64,000 nt of DNA, from positions 62,001 through 126,000 of the forward strand of contig JAAMPI010000003.1 of NCBI GenBank assembly GCA_013054445.1, written 5' to 3'. Positions 1-11,599 of this stretch are shown here, one piece after another (within the stretch, counting starts at the first letter, position 1; the number at the start of each line of letters is the position of its first letter). A program made the translations under genes and the position numbers. Origin of the DNA: Cudoniella acicularis (lineage: Eukaryota; Ascomycota; Leotiomycetes; Helotiales; Helotiaceae). The notes under the pieces were generated by a model. That model saw only the letters and a program-made list of their open reading frames with translations, did not search any database and was not told the origin of the DNA.

Positions 1-1002
1 GGTTGATGTTAGATATATGACATCGCATTTCCGGTTCACATCACCACCGCGATTGACAATCAAGCGAGCCAATTCTATGGCTTCGGAGTCTTCTGCAATA
101 TTGACAAGATGGTGTAGTGCACTTGGTTCAGAGCAACTACTGCTAACTTTTTCAGAATACGACTCTTGACAATCTGCTTTCCACTCAGTTCCCGGCAGAC
201 AGCCCGCTCCCCTTTCTATAAGAATTCTGGCTGTGGTCACATGGCCCCGGCTTAGTGCAGACAAGAGAGGCGTTTGATGTCTTTCGTCGCAGTTTTCCGC
301 GTCGATATCAAATCCGCGATCCAACAGCACCAAAATAGCATCATGGAAGCCAAAGAAGGCAGCCAGGTGCAAAAGTGAGCCATAGACGTAAGCTCCCCCT
401 GAAAGATTCTTGATAGCATAGAGGAGCCGAATGGACCTAGATGATGCAGCGGTCATCTCCCCTTCGCATGACGCAGCCAGTAACTTGTCTCGTTCGCTGT
501 CTAGCTGCCTCGCTAGAGCATCGGGGTCATGCATCGAGAAAAAAGGTAGCAGGTCTTCCGCAGCGTTGAAATTCGGCGCCTCCGTATTGCGGGGGCTAAG
601 GACGAGTTGACTATTATCGCAGACTTCGCGGAACTTCGAAAAGAATCGTGAACGCAGTTCTCTCAGAGAAATTCCTGAACCGCTCTTGCTCGCTTCTACA
701 AGCCAAGTCTCAAGAACATCGTCAGACAAGTCCAGATCAATGTTGTAGGTAGCTGCCAGACTACTAACAAGAGCTTTTGCATCAGCGGATTCAAGATCGG
801 CCGCAGAGATGAGATGGCGAAAGCCTCTCGGGATGTCTTTTTCGACCCCAAGGCCGATTAAATGGCGAATGCCAATCTCAAACATTTCCTTGGCTTCGTC
901 TTTTTCCTCGCCTTCCTCATCGCCGTTTTCGCTATGGTTTGCTTGAATTTGAAGAGCTTCGTACGGCTCATGTGCGATCAGAAGGTTGTCTAAGGGTCGT
1001 AC
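1..1002 (-). CDS. Ankyrin/SEL1-like repeat protein, partial (runs off the window)
   Basis: One open frame on the minus strand covers the first kilobase and continues beyond position 1. Ankyrin-type helices are visible, for example LLHLAAFFGFHDAILVLL (about 320-390) and TPLLSALSRGHVTTARILI just downstream, then a Cys-rich insert and a further repeat ending in NRGGDVNRK near the window edge. The upstream half contains a SEL1-like stretch (IRHLIGLGVEKDIPRGFRHL, about 810-880) preceded by an acidic Glu/Asp run. The exon begins at 1002 behind a good 3' splice site (TAG, with a GCTGAC branch sequence about 20 bases upstream), so earlier exons must lie above 1003, but I could not place them. Such proteins are usually scaffolds; in fungi, ankyrin arrays are common C-terminal sensors of NLR-type proteins, but no NB-ARC part is visible here. 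The product is not identified further. Confidence 0.7.
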
Positions 1003-1315
1003 CTACGGTGACAAGCCCATTCGGTCAGCAATTACGAAATTATAAACGAGCGTTAAAAGAGTGCTGTCAAAATACACGGTGAGTAGAAATTGTCTTACTT
1101 TAAGCCGAGACTTAGGGCGCCAGTGTAAGCTTTCCCAATATTCTCTCTTTTTTTATATTGTTACAATTGTTGATATTGTGCTTGAACCTGTACCGTTTGC
1201 AACGGCATGGCTTTGAGTCATCTCGGAGCACCTAGTATGCATCAGCCGCCGATCCAAATCGCGATGCTAGACAGTCGTACCTCAAATCTCCAAGAAGCTC
1301 TCCATCGGGGCCTGC

Positions 1316-1885
1316 TTGACGAGCGACAGACATCATCGACATCCATATAGCCCCATCTATTCTCCAGATAGAACAATTGGGGATTGCTGTGCACTCTGCC
1401 ATACCCACCTCAGCCAAGTATTTCTCGTTGGATGGCAGCATGTACGTCCTAATGATGCGCGTCGGCTGACTGGGTCTGAAGGCAGCTCACAGGGGATTGG
1501 GGATCTGGACATGTATATTCACAGAGACAGGCTCTGCGGTTTAAGGTTTGAATTATTGTCAGGTGGTGATGAATTCCCGCGATTTCGAAAGAGTTACGAT
1601 ATGTACAGCTTCGGTATTGTCTTGATGGAGATTGCCTTTTGGGAGCCTATAACGGCACTGGCCTCGACAACCGAGCGGGAGGAGATGTTAAAGTTACAGA
1701 CTATTGACAGCGGTGAAAAAGCGATTAAGTGGTGGGAAATCATAAAGAAGATTGCAGAGAGCGAGCTAGCTGCCGAGATGGGGCTTGCGTAACGAGATGC
1801 CGTTCTATTCTGCCTTCGGGATAAGGAAGAAGCAAAGCCAACACGCGTGAAGATAAGCTCAACGAAGAAGGGTTCGAAAAATTAG
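1316..1885 (+). pseudogene. C-terminal fragment of a HeLo-associated kinase-like protein, with in-frame stop
   Basis: The reading frame contains FPRFRKSYDMYSFGIVLMEI followed by FWEPI, the signature of the kinase-like domain that follows HeLo (prion-inhibition and propagation) domains in fungal cell-death proteins. It stops at a TAA (1790-1792), yet the same frame continues with RDAVLFCLRDKEEA to a TAG at 1883-1885. In the family this block is joined by an aromatic residue, so the TAA most simply replaces a Tyr codon. Just beyond, another frame reads EEGFEKLGIEKDFF, suggesting an additional frameshift near the C-terminus. No N-lobe or HeLo domain can be found upstream, where the opposite-strand ankyrin gene begins. 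I read it as a truncated, dead gene. The 420 bases after it (to about 2,298) hold nothing I recognise. Confidence 0.6.
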
Positions 1886-2298
1886 GGATCGAAAAGGACT
1901 TCTTTTAGAAGGTGATGAGAGTACTGGAACTTATTTATGTCTAGGGTACGTCTAGGGTGTTGTATTAACGTCAACACTCCTTTAATTTGCAGGCATCCGT
2001 ACGGTCTTGATGGAACCATTTGACACCATATATCGCCGACAATTGATATCACACTCTATTCCAGCCTCATCCAGAACCGAAAGAGTTGAGTCCTCCAACT
2101 TGGATAACAAATGAATTCCTTTCTCTCTTCAAAAGATAAGAATGCCGTCGTGCCCGGCCAATGGATTGCCATCTCATTCGCAGCTAACATGATCGAGAGT
2201 GATCAGTTATTCCGAGAAGCATATTGGACGCAAGCTATTACGACATACCTATACATTTCTACTACTTCAAGAACAACTAAAGCAAAGGCCATGGCAAA

Positions 2299-2795
2299 TC
2301 ATTCTGTGAAAACCCTCCCAGCCTCAATCTCCTCAAACACCTTCAAAGTATGGTTCACAGCTTTTTCAAGCCACCCCTCTTCCCTCAATTTTTTATACTG
2401 CTTAGGCGTCTCAACCGACTCATTATTATACGTAACCCTATACGCACCACCGCCCATAATCCCATCCGACGATTCAGCCACTCCAATTTCCCCCGCTCCC
2501 GCCATCGACGCTGCTTTTCCATCTGCTGAACGGGCCGGAAACCTAGGTGATGCACTGAACAGGGTCCTCTGGCCACTTTCTTCCCCTTTCAGGGTGATGG
2601 GGAACAAGTTGATAAGCGGTTTTCCGTACTTGAAGATCGCGCGAAACCAGAAAGGGAATGTAGGGTCTTGGAATGCTTCTGAGAGGACGAGGCCGGGGTA
2701 ATAGTGGATGAGAGATAGTTTCCCGGGATTTTGAGCCGCGAGGTGTTCCATGAAGAAGGTGGTGAGGTAGGCGACATCTAGGGGACAGGCCAATT
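2299..2795 (-). pseudogene. Short-chain dehydrogenase/reductase, C-terminal fragment
   Basis: The frame reads FFMEHLAAQNPGKLSLIHYY then PGLVLSEAF, the segment after the catalytic YxxxK in fungal SDRs (a helix, then the strand ending in a PGLV turn), and ends with a family-like tail (WLEKAVNHTLKVFEEI) and a stop at 2299. The Rossmann GxxxGxG motif and the catalytic Ser/Tyr/Lys are absent. A possible 3' splice site (CCCCTAG) lies at 2778-2780, but upstream sequence belongs to a different, RIP-damaged ORF (2822-3620). The gene therefore appears to have been cut by an insertion near 2,795-2,825, unless an unseen exon lies further away. The open frame on the opposite strand (2111-2701) is a shadow. 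Confidence 0.6.
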
Positions 2796-2821
2796 GTCAA
2801 TATCTTTCTGATTTAGAGGGA

Positions 2822-3620
2822 TTTACGGGCTTGCTCGATAAGACGGTCAAACGATTTAAGTATAAGGACGAGGTGATCATCTGGCTGATCGGGGTCGAAT
2901 AGGGGGTAAGGTGATGGTAGATCAAGGAGGCGTGTGACGTAACTTAAGTTATAACCCTGGAAGTACCGCTCCTATTACGTTAAGTCAAGCTATAGAGAAA
3001 CCTTAGTCTTGTGGCGCGAGGTGATGTCGGGCTTAGGTGCTTAGAGCTTCTAAGCAAGGGTCTGCTCTACTTGTTCTCGGAGGCTGAGGGGTGGTTTCTC
3101 GAGCGCTTTGACAAGCTGCGCCGGTGCTGGATTAGGGCCAGGCTTGCCATTATTGACGAGAAAGTAGCGAGTATAGCTTGTTGTGTAGAAGGTCTGGCAG
3201 ACGACGGGGAAATAAGCAGCTGTACTAAGTGGGAGGCGTGATTTAGATAGCCGGTCTATAAAACCTTTACTCAGACTCTATTGATAGGCCTCTTTCAAGT
3301 GGTTGATCAGAATCTGCTCGCCCCGGATTACATACGGCTGATCAGTAGGGCAGAACTTGTAGTAATAAGCGTCGTTATAGATCTGTAAATGTGGGATAGG
3401 TAGGGTGTTAGTCGGGATATAGAGCCGCTTTACCTCCCGAGCAGGGAGGAGGGAGTCCGGGGTAAAGAGACGGGCGCATTCCTGGACCTTGCCGAGAGGG
3501 ATAGCAGCCTTGTGATGGTCGTACAAGTGGCCTGGAACGGCTCTAGACTGGATTACATATTTATAGCTCGTATAAATCAGGACGTTATAGGTTAGATTAA
3601 AAGAGAGAAGATCTATTGTT
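2822..3620 (-). pseudogene. OrsD-like (PF12013-type) zinc-finger protein relic, RIP-damaged
   Basis: One minus-strand frame stays recognisable from about 3,620 to 2,822 although it is broken by at least six TAG/TAA codons. It begins with a YTSYKYVIQSRAVPGHLYDH segment, matching the CxxCxYAIQ...HL...HH finger of the OrsD family (named after the orsellinic acid cluster protein D; members often sit next to RecQ-like helicases in fungal repeats). It continues with IPHLQIYNDAYYYKFC and HLKEAY, which resemble the second finger, then an unassigned C-terminal part containing LLDLPSPYPLFDPDQPDD. Both first-finger cysteines read Tyr (TGT to TAT), the change RIP makes. Function is lost. Identification is by motif memory, not search. 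Confidence 0.5.
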
Positions 3621-4518
3621 TATAATTGAAAATTGTTTATAAATTAGACGAGAGGCTCCGTTAGGTCTAGCACGACTTATTGTTAAAGGATCGATATATA
3701 AGCAAGCAGGTAAGGAGGAGTAAGACGCGTCGACGTCCCTTACTGATTTTGTACGCGTATACGGTAGTCCGTATAGCTAGTTCTACCCCCTTATATCCCT
3801 AATTAGGTAAGGATAAAGTCGGCAGAAAGTCGTCGCGACCGCCTTCTATGTCGGGCCTAGCCCCCTTTTAGGTCAAAGTAGGATATAGTATATTATTACG
3901 AATTAGCGTCACGTGTACACCTAGGCCTGAGGCTCGGCTACCGCTGCTAGGGTCCTAAGTCATAAGGGTCACGTGATCGGTCACGGGACTTAGGCGAGAC
4001 CGACGGAGTCGACGGTCGACCGCGTCGACTTTAAGGTCGACGGGATCGATAGTCGACTACGTCGACTTAAGGGTTTAGGGATCTATATAAGTATAAGGAT
4101 TTCCTTACTAGTTAGGAGCTTCGTACTTAACTTACTTTAGTAATCTTATATTATACTTTGATTATCTTTACCTATAACGTACTAAGCTTTCGTGCCTAGT
4201 AACTACTAGAGATCGCCTTACCTAATAGTAAGGGTTATTAGTTAAGTAGACCTAGTTCCGTTATATATATACCCTCGTTAAACTCTTTATTCTCTATTTT
4301 AAATATCTTATAATAAGTATAAGAATTAAAAGTATTAGAATTAAATATTATTTATAACCGTAATAAACCTAAGCTTTATAAACTAATAACTAGCTAAGCG
4401 TCTACGTATATAAACTAAACTCTTTTTTTTTTAATAATATTTAATATCTTTTATTTTTAGGATTCCTTATTAGTACTTCTTATTAGTGCTTTCTATAATA
4501 CTCTTTATTATTGTCTTA
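3621..4518. other. AT-rich, RIP-like tract without recognisable gene
   Basis: About 900 bases poor in CA/TG with dense TA and TAG. It includes short GC-rich patches with CACGTGA and GTCGAC-rich direct repeats near 3,900-4,080. No coding frame is longer than a few dozen codons and I recognise no domain. It is most likely decayed transposon sequence. Confidence 0.6.
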
Positions 4519-5784
4519 ACGAGCCTAGTCAGATAAGTCTATATTTTTAGGGTATTCGCGACCCCGTACCTACCTAAAAAAAAACATAATAATTATACCT
4601 CCTACGACCCCCCCCCCCTCGATTTTAAGCACGCCCCTGGCTTCTAAATAGAAACAAAACACAAGGAAGCGATACGCTAGCTATATAGCTTCGGAAAGAA
4701 GTCAGTTGATCAGATTATAGAGCGCTACGGGTTAAGTAAATCGACGATTATTAAGATTTTAGGCTACCCCGCCCTAGAGCGAAAACGACTAGCAAGAACC
4801 GGGCGACCTAAAGAACTCAGCGATATATAGGTTAACGAGGCTATAGAGTATCTCTTAGATAGCTAGGATAATCGAGTCCTTAATTAGGTATAATTACGCG
4901 ACGAATTAAAGCTCTCTTATACGCTAGAGACGCTTACGACTCGACTAAAACAGAAAGGCTATTATAGATATATAGCCTACTAGAAGCCCTACCTTACCCC
5001 CGTACAAGTCCTCGTACGTCTCCTCTAGGCAATCATATATATATTTTAGACAGTAGAGTAGCTAAAGGTGTTTTAGTCAGACAAGGTGACATTTCTAGTT
5101 AGTAGAAGGACTATAAAGTAGAGAGTGACGAGAAAGAGAAGTAAGCGATACTATAAAACCTATATCTAATATTAGTTCTATCGTGGCTATATAATACTAG
5201 TCAACGCTTAAAGGGTAATTAGATATAGCTATAAGAGTCCTTTACTATTTATTTATAGTTCTAGTAAAAGAGAAGCCTTTAAATAAACCGACTACCTGTC
5301 CTAAATCCTCGTGTTATATATCTAGGGTATTTTAAAGGCCTTTATCATATAAACTTACCTTCTTTAGCCTTCTACCGAACCCTTGTTTATAGAGGACGGA
5401 AACTCTACCTACGGCTATAAGTTAAAAAGCAACTACTATATAAGATAGTATATAGAGTATAAGATTATTTTAATACTATACCCTTTTATAAGTCCTAATA
5501 TAAACCCTATTAAGAAATACTAGAGGCGGATTAAGTAAGTATTATATAGACGCTATAGATAGCCTACGACTAAGGCCGAAATAGAAGCTATAGTCTTTAA
5601 AGAATAGGATAGAATATTATAAGATTAGATAAATAAGCTAATATTAAAATAAGAGTATTAGGTTTATATATTAATAGAACGCTATAAATAGTCTATTCTA
5701 AATTAAAATCTCGTAATTATATTTTAAAATCGAGTTTTACGAGCTTTATAGCCTAAAAACATAGACTTGTTTAACTAGGCTCGT
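4519..5784 (+). mobile_element. Tc1/mariner-type DNA transposon, RIP-inactivated
   Basis: The element has imperfect inverted repeats of about 33 bases at its ends (4519-4551 and 5752-5784; differences are transitions) and is flanked by TA on both sides, the Tc1/mariner target duplication. Inside, a plus-strand frame starting near 4,650 reads RYGLSKSTIIKILGYPALER (helix-turn-helix region), then TGRPKELSDI, and near 5,385-5,520 FIEDGNSTYGYK and SPNINPIKK. The last corresponds to the conserved SPDxNPIE catalytic block, with the Asp and Glu codons changed to Asn and Lys by G-to-A transitions. Trp and Gln codons are converted to TAG throughout. Length, about 1.27 kb, fits the family. It cannot encode a working transposase. 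The following 390 bases (to 6,175) are AT-rich and featureless. Confidence 0.8.
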
Positions 5785-6175
5785 TAGGCTATTTTACGAA
5801 TTAAAAATAAGAAAAAAAAAAAAAAGAAAAAAAAAAACCTATTTTAAGAAAAGAGAAACGAAAAGGTATATAATATATTATTAGTTAAGTTATATTCTCG
5901 TTTAGTATTTAGTTTGTTTTTATCTATTTAAGTTTTAAATAAAGTTAATAGGTCTCCTACTATATATAACTGTTTATATAAAGAAGTCCTAGGCAAGAGT
6001 TGTTCGTTTAATAGTTTCGTTTATTTATTACGTTAATCTATACTTTCTAATAACTAAAACATATATCTAAGCCTATAAGCCGTTATAAATAATATATAAA
6101 ATGATTTGATTTGATTAGATTAGTATATTCTAATTAAAATCAAATTAATATTATTTATAGTAATTTAATTAGTAA

Positions 6176-6445
6176 TATAGTAGGGATGCTAGTACTAGTG
6201 CTAGTGCTAGGTCACGTGGTCGCAGACACGTGACCTACGCGAAGGAGGATAAAAGACGTGTTCTTAGGCAGTATAGTATAGAAGGACAGGAGGCCTCTAA
6301 AATATATACTTAAAAACTAATAACTAAAAGACTCGAATCTCTAGGAAGGATGGTTATTGTTNTCCGAGAAGGAGNGACNGAGAGACCTTATATATATGAA
6401 TATAGTCACGTGCTACGGCACGTGACACAGAACCCTACTATAATA
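6176..6445 (+). repeat. LTR-like repeat, copy 1 (second copy at 16850-17225)
   Basis: A moderately GC-rich block in AT-rich surroundings. Its last 165 bases match 17,055-17,225 in direct orientation, including a shared palindromic GTCACGTGCTACGGCACGTG. The ends carry a short inverted repeat (TATAGTAGGG / CCCTACTATA). A Ty1/copia relic follows directly on the plus strand, so this could be its 5' LTR. Three Ns lie inside (6362, 6375, 6379). Confidence 0.55.
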
Positions 6446-8690
6446 GCTATAAATAGATTAGTATTATCTAGAATTAGCTAGGGATAAATAAGATTACCTA
6501 TAAGTGTTAATAGGTATATAAGGAGTATTATATATTCTATAAATTAAAAGAAACTTAATCTCTATAGTATAGCTATAAGATAAGGGACTAGTAGTCGAGA
6601 CTACTACTTCGCCCGAGAGAATAGCTATAATTATTAAGGATCGAGGCCGTAAAATAGGCGTAGTAAGTAGAATAAGGAAATTATATATATTAGACATACT
6701 AATAGAAGGTACGATACCTATAGAGCTTATTATAGACTAATAAGAAGGTGTTATAGACGAATAAGAGATAGCTATAGGCTATAAAGTATCTAAATATATC
6801 TATTAGTATTAGAGATTTAGACACCTTAGTCTATAACTTATTAAGAAGGTATATAAGACCGCTAACGATATATTATAGCCGATTAAATAGATAAGAGACT
6901 ACTAAATATACGAGGTCTATACCTTAATAAAGAAGATATAGGTGATTAACTAGTTAAGCCTAGAGAGAAGTATAAAGCTATTAGTCTATATATTCTTAGA
7001 CTTCTAGGGACTATATCGCGAGCTAGTAATTATAGGCGAAATATATATACTTACGTTTATAGACGACTATATAAAGAAGTTATAGGTTATCTTAACTAGG
7101 TTATAGTCTATATTATCGCTAGAATTCACTTATTAAAAGGTATTTATTAAGCTATAAAATAGGTTTAAGGTTAAGATAATATATTATAATAATACGTAAG
7201 AGTATAAGATAATAGAAGAGCTAATTCTATTATTATAAGAAATCGCTCTTAAGCTAACGGTTATCTATTTACTATAGTAGAATAGAGTCGCTAAGTAGCT
7301 AAATAGGACTCTAGTTACGATAGCTAGGTCTATACTATAATACGCTAAGCTATCCTTAAGATTCTAGAGCTTTATAGTTATTATAGCTTATTATATATAA
7401 AACTATATACTAATTAGACTAGATAGGAAGTGTCTAGAAGAGGCTTTTATAGGCTATAAGACGTCTATAAGTTATATCTAAACCTTTAGGTATATCGTAT
7501 ATACTTATATACCTAAAGAGACTCGAGATAAGCTAGAGCCTATAGTTAGACGAACGATTTTTATTAGATACCTATTAATATTAAAGTAATATAAGCTATA
7601 TAACCTTATAATAAAGGAGGTTATCGTTTCCTCGGCTCTTATGTTTAATAAAGACAAGTTTTAAGAGTAGCTAGACGAGCTAGAAGAGTAAGGAGAGGTT
7701 ATTAATAGCTTTAACCCTATAAAAGCGGTCGATTTTAACCTAAATAAGCTATTTAAGGTAGATACGGATCGCTAGAGAGTAGAAGGCCTAGTAATAGAAC
7801 TAGAAGGTAGAGAATTAAGGTAAGAGAGCGAGGAGCCTTAAGCTAAAGATCAGCGACTATAAGAAGCGGTATAAGACGTTATATAGCCTTAAGATAAGGT
7901 CAGTAATGACTTATAGCCCTAGGGGGCTAGAGAAGACGAGATTATAGACGAAGACACGATCGTAGTTAATATAAGTCTGTCTATTAACGTCTATAACTAC
8001 TTATAAGGTAATAGCAACCCTTAGAACGAGGAGGCATAAGGATAATAGAGGTGTAGTATATACGAGAGACGCCTAAAACGGTTCTTTAAGTAAGTACTAG
8101 CTGTCTAAGATAGGCTAGCGATCCTTACTTTATACGAGAAAGCGATTAATAATAAGCTATATAGGCTATATTAGAAAGATATAGTCGAGGACGAGCTTCT
8201 TAAGCTTTAGGCGCTCGATACCTAGGAGTTTATAGATCTACTAGACGGAAAGAGACCTATAGGGTCTAAGTAAGTGTTTATAGTTAAGTATGCTCTTATA
8301 GGTCTACTAGATAGATTTAAAGCACGGCTAGTTACCTAGGGATTTTTATAAGTTCCTAGTAACGACTTCTTAGAGACGTTCTCGCTAATAGTCCGTCTTA
8401 AGTCTTTATAAACGCTTTTAGCTATTAGAGTATACCTTAACTAGGAGATATATAAGATAGACGTTGTTAGCGTATACCTACGATCGATTTTATACGCTAA
8501 GGTATATATAAGACTATTAAAAGGGATACCGGCACCCCCTAGGAAGGTCTTACGGATAGATAAGTTACTAGGGATAAGGTAAAGAGGATAATTAAGATCG
8601 CTTAGATAGCGTATACAGACGATATAATTATAGAATACGGCCTTACTAACGCTCGTAAAGCTAGGACACCGCCGGTAAGTCTTAAGGTTC
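6446..8690 (+). mobile_element. Ty1/copia retrotransposon relic (integrase and reverse transcriptase regions), RIP-inactivated
   Basis: The plus-strand frames, read through many TAG codons, show copia pol in the usual order. Around 7,270-7,650 there is an integrase C-terminal region (NRV...LNRTLVTIAR, later RKCLEEAFIGYKTS and a typical P-K-E-T-R-D spacing). Around 8,220-8,530 lies the RVT_2 reverse transcriptase start (LLDGKRPIGSK, FKARLVT.GF, ETFSLIVRLKSLRTLLAI, then the IDVVSVYL block). CA and TG are almost absent across the tract. RNase H and a 3' LTR are not visible; the relic ends where the 8,690 repeat begins. A few dozen in-frame stops rule out activity. Confidence 0.75.
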
Positions 8691-8935
8691 TTATTATAGA
8701 CCTAGTTTAACGCGTCCCCCTTACCTGACGCGTCCCCGACGCGTCCCCCTTATCACGTGTCTTAGTCCGTACTAGACTCACCTCCTATATATAAGGCCCC
8801 TTCGGGGGCCACCTCTCTTCTTCTCTCCTTAGCTTAGTTTCTTCGATAATATAGCACCTTCTTATAAATACGTCCCTACGTGACGTCAGGGCCCTCGTGC
8901 CTTTATAGAGCTATAACATAATCTGTTAAGCGTTT
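8690..8935. repeat. Inverted-repeat copy A (pairs with 9645-9880)
   Basis: About 230 bases that match the reverse complement of 9,645-9,880. Differences are overwhelmingly C/T and G/A transitions, as expected from RIP of duplicated DNA. It contains a repeated GACGCGTCCCC motif, a TATATAAGGCCCC box and TATAGCACCTTCTTATAAAT. It is probably a fragment of the same Tc1/mariner family as the element at 9255-11226, inserted in the opposite orientation. The 320 bases to 9,254 are AT-rich without features, except a 36-base stretch (9218-9253) that resembles 42512-42548. Confidence 0.7.
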
Positions 8936-9254
8936 CTCTTAAGTCGGGCTAAGCTTTTAAAGAGGTATAGCTGCTTCCTAGTACGATTCGTGGCTATTAA
9001 GACGATTGTGAAGTGTGGTCCTCGGAACTCTATAGTCTAAGCTTGTTTTTCGTATAGATACGCTATTTACGATTTCTTCGAATACGCGTATTATATCTTT
9101 TTTAGTATATTTATTCTTTATAATCGAATTAAAAAATATATAAAATTTAAAGGAAGTTAAATATAATACGATTAAGAAATAATTATTTAAAGTAGGCGGT
9201 TAGGAAGTAGCGGTGATCTAAGCGAGGTGGTCTAAATAGAGGGGTAGGGACTTA

Positions 9255-11226
9255 CTAATAGACTTATTTTTTAACCGAATCCTACTAAAAATCCGTATAT
9301 TCCTACCACTTCTGATATTAATAACAAAACAACTAATTAATTAAAATTAAAGCTGTTTATAAAATAACTTTTCTAAGTAAATCAGAATAAAAAAGAGTTG
9401 GTCGCTTATTTTTTAGATTTTATTTACTCGAACGTCTAGCGCTTAAAACATATAACTATTTAGCCCCTTTTCGAGCTACCCCTTTTAATATATCGTTGCT
9501 CTCCCCTAAACTATAATTATATCTTCTATCTTATAAGTAAGATGTTTAATATATACTCTAAAGTTATTTAGATTTACCCGATCTTATAAAATCTATAACT
9601 CCCTCTTTAAATCCTTAATCGTAGTTAGTATATATAATAGTCTCTTAAGCTTTGTTACGGCTCTATAAAGGCACTAGGGGCCCTGACGTTATATAAGGAC
9701 GTATTTATAAGAAGGTGCTATATTATCGAGGAAACTAAGCTAAGGAAAGAAGAAGAGAGGTAGCCCTGAAGGGGCCTTATATACAGGAGGTGGTTCCGCT
9801 AAGCGAGGATACGTGATAAGGGGCCAGGGGGACGCGTTAGGTAGGGGGACGCGTCAGACCAGGTCTGTGACAAGCTCCTCCTTTATTCACCGCTACACTT
9901 TCTCGATCGGGTTAAGGTCGGGCGACAAGGGTGGCTAATCAAAGCCTCTGATTCTAGTATTCAACTTTAGAAGCCTTACGTAGCCTTTATACACCTTTAC
10001 TCTGTCTTCTATAAAGATATACTCCTGCTTCTCGTCCCCTAAAGTCTCCTAATATAGAAAGATAACAGCTTCTAGGACTTGTTCAGATATACCCGAGAGT
10101 AAATACCCTTTATATGATCTAACTCCGTAAAAAATACGAGAAGACTCTTCTAATATTACCCTATAGCCCCCTAAATCATAATCGAGTTCCTCTCTGATCT
10201 ATAGATCAATTTGATACACGTCTTATAATGCTTTCTACTAGCCGACGCGTCACCTATACCCTCCTAATCTTCCCTGTCTCGAATATACACTCGTTAGACC
10301 AAATAACTTTCCTCTAATCTCTATGCTTCTCTATAGCGAAGTCTGACGTTCCCTACCAGCGGTAAGCCTTCGTAAAAGCTAGCCTCTTTCGTGCTATAGC
10401 CTTTGAAATAAATAGTCGGGGGTAAGTAATATAACGGCGAAATCCTACTGCTTTTAAAGCACGGCGAATTGTATCGGCTAAGGCTTCGAGATAGAGTTCG
10501 GACTTGATATTATACTAGGTGAGTTTATAGTTAGAATAGGAGGATATAATATATCAAATAATTCGAGAAATATCCCGAGTTATAAAGAGTTTGCTCTATA
10601 TTTTCTGCCTTTACGGCCTTGGTGATAAGAGCTAGCTCTAAGGATTCTTTTAATAGTTATTGCTTTAAGCTTTGTTTCCTTGATAATCTTATACTAGGAC
10701 TATCTAGCGACTTTCTAGGCTTTGATTTTAGCTCTTACACTATCAGTAACTTCGCCGCGTGGTTTCTTTTATAGTAGAGAACTGAATAGTTTAGTGTTAT
10801 ATAGCGGTGGTAACAGCTGCGTATCCTAGAGAGGCATTTTAAGGTGATTCTTAGTAATAGGAGTTAGAGAGTTATTCGTAAGATGATTAAAGAGGTAACA
10901 GAAGTTAGAGAGATTAAAAAAATCGTTATGTTATTATAATAATAGCTATAGAAAAGCTATTATCGTGAGTGCTTACTATTGTATAGAGCCCCTATTATAA
11001 GGCTCGCTTATTTAAGTATAAATATCATTAGCTTTAAGGTTATAAAAAACTTTTAAATAAAATTATAAAAATAGCTAGCTAGCTTTTAATTAATTGAAAA
11101 CTAAAAACTTATTATATATTATTTTTAGTCTTTTTTTATAATTAGTAGTTGGCTAGATACGTAATTATAAAGTTGGTGAGAAACGTCGATTTTTAGTAGG
11201 GTTCGGTTAAAAAATAGGTCTATTAG
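9255..11226 (-). mobile_element. Second Tc1/mariner-type transposon, RIP-inactivated
   Basis: Inverted repeats of about 40 bases (9255-9294 and 11187-11226) differ by only a few transitions and both outer ends abut TA, giving an element of 1,972 bases with a TA duplication. The minus strand encodes a decayed transposase: near 10,310-10,250 it reads IWSNECIFETGKI (first catalytic Glu/Asp block) and near 9,955-9,900 RGFDWPPLSPDLNPIEKV, the DDE-family SPDLNPIE motif, followed by a TAG where Trp is expected and then IKEEL. The element is longer than the one at 4519 because of roughly 600 bases of AT-rich tail and the 9645-9880 segment. Stops throughout make it non-autonomous today. Confidence 0.8.
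9645..9880. repeat. Inverted-repeat copy B (pairs with 8690-8935)
   Basis: Lies inside the Tc1/mariner element, 3' of the transposase stop. It carries the same GACGCGT repeats and TATAGCACC box as copy A, in opposite orientation, with transition-type differences. Copy B is the less AT-shifted of the two. Confidence 0.7.
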
Positions 11227-11599
11227 TAATGCCGGGAACTCTTATTACTTATACTTTTTTAGACAGCTTTAAAGAATACTATATCGCCCTTTATTTTGTC
11301 TATAAAAGATATTTGGGTAGAACTAAGGCGGTCTGGTCAAATTAATTCCTCTTTCTTTTGATTCCTTTTTATTATCCCCGCCAATTCTGCCTTCGTGCCC
11401 AACAATACCTGATGTTTCTTCATCTGGCATTCCTGCGCTTTAGAGATTCTCGGGCTCATACGGTTGATTCTATCGCGAGGTAGCTTTTCAGTACAGGCTT
11501 GGTACACGCGCTAGTGAGACCCCCCTTTTAATCCCACCGAGTTCGTCTGGCGTCTGCCGTCAAAAGTGGCACACTCCTCCACTCTACCTTGGCTAATGC

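Noticed and set aside
2111..2701. 196-codon plus-strand open frame
   Set aside because: It is the shadow of the SDR fragment on the minus strand, which has clear family motifs.
3900..4080. CRISPR-like or short direct repeats (GTCGAC-rich)
   Set aside because: Irregular spacing, fungal context and RIP decay; not an array.
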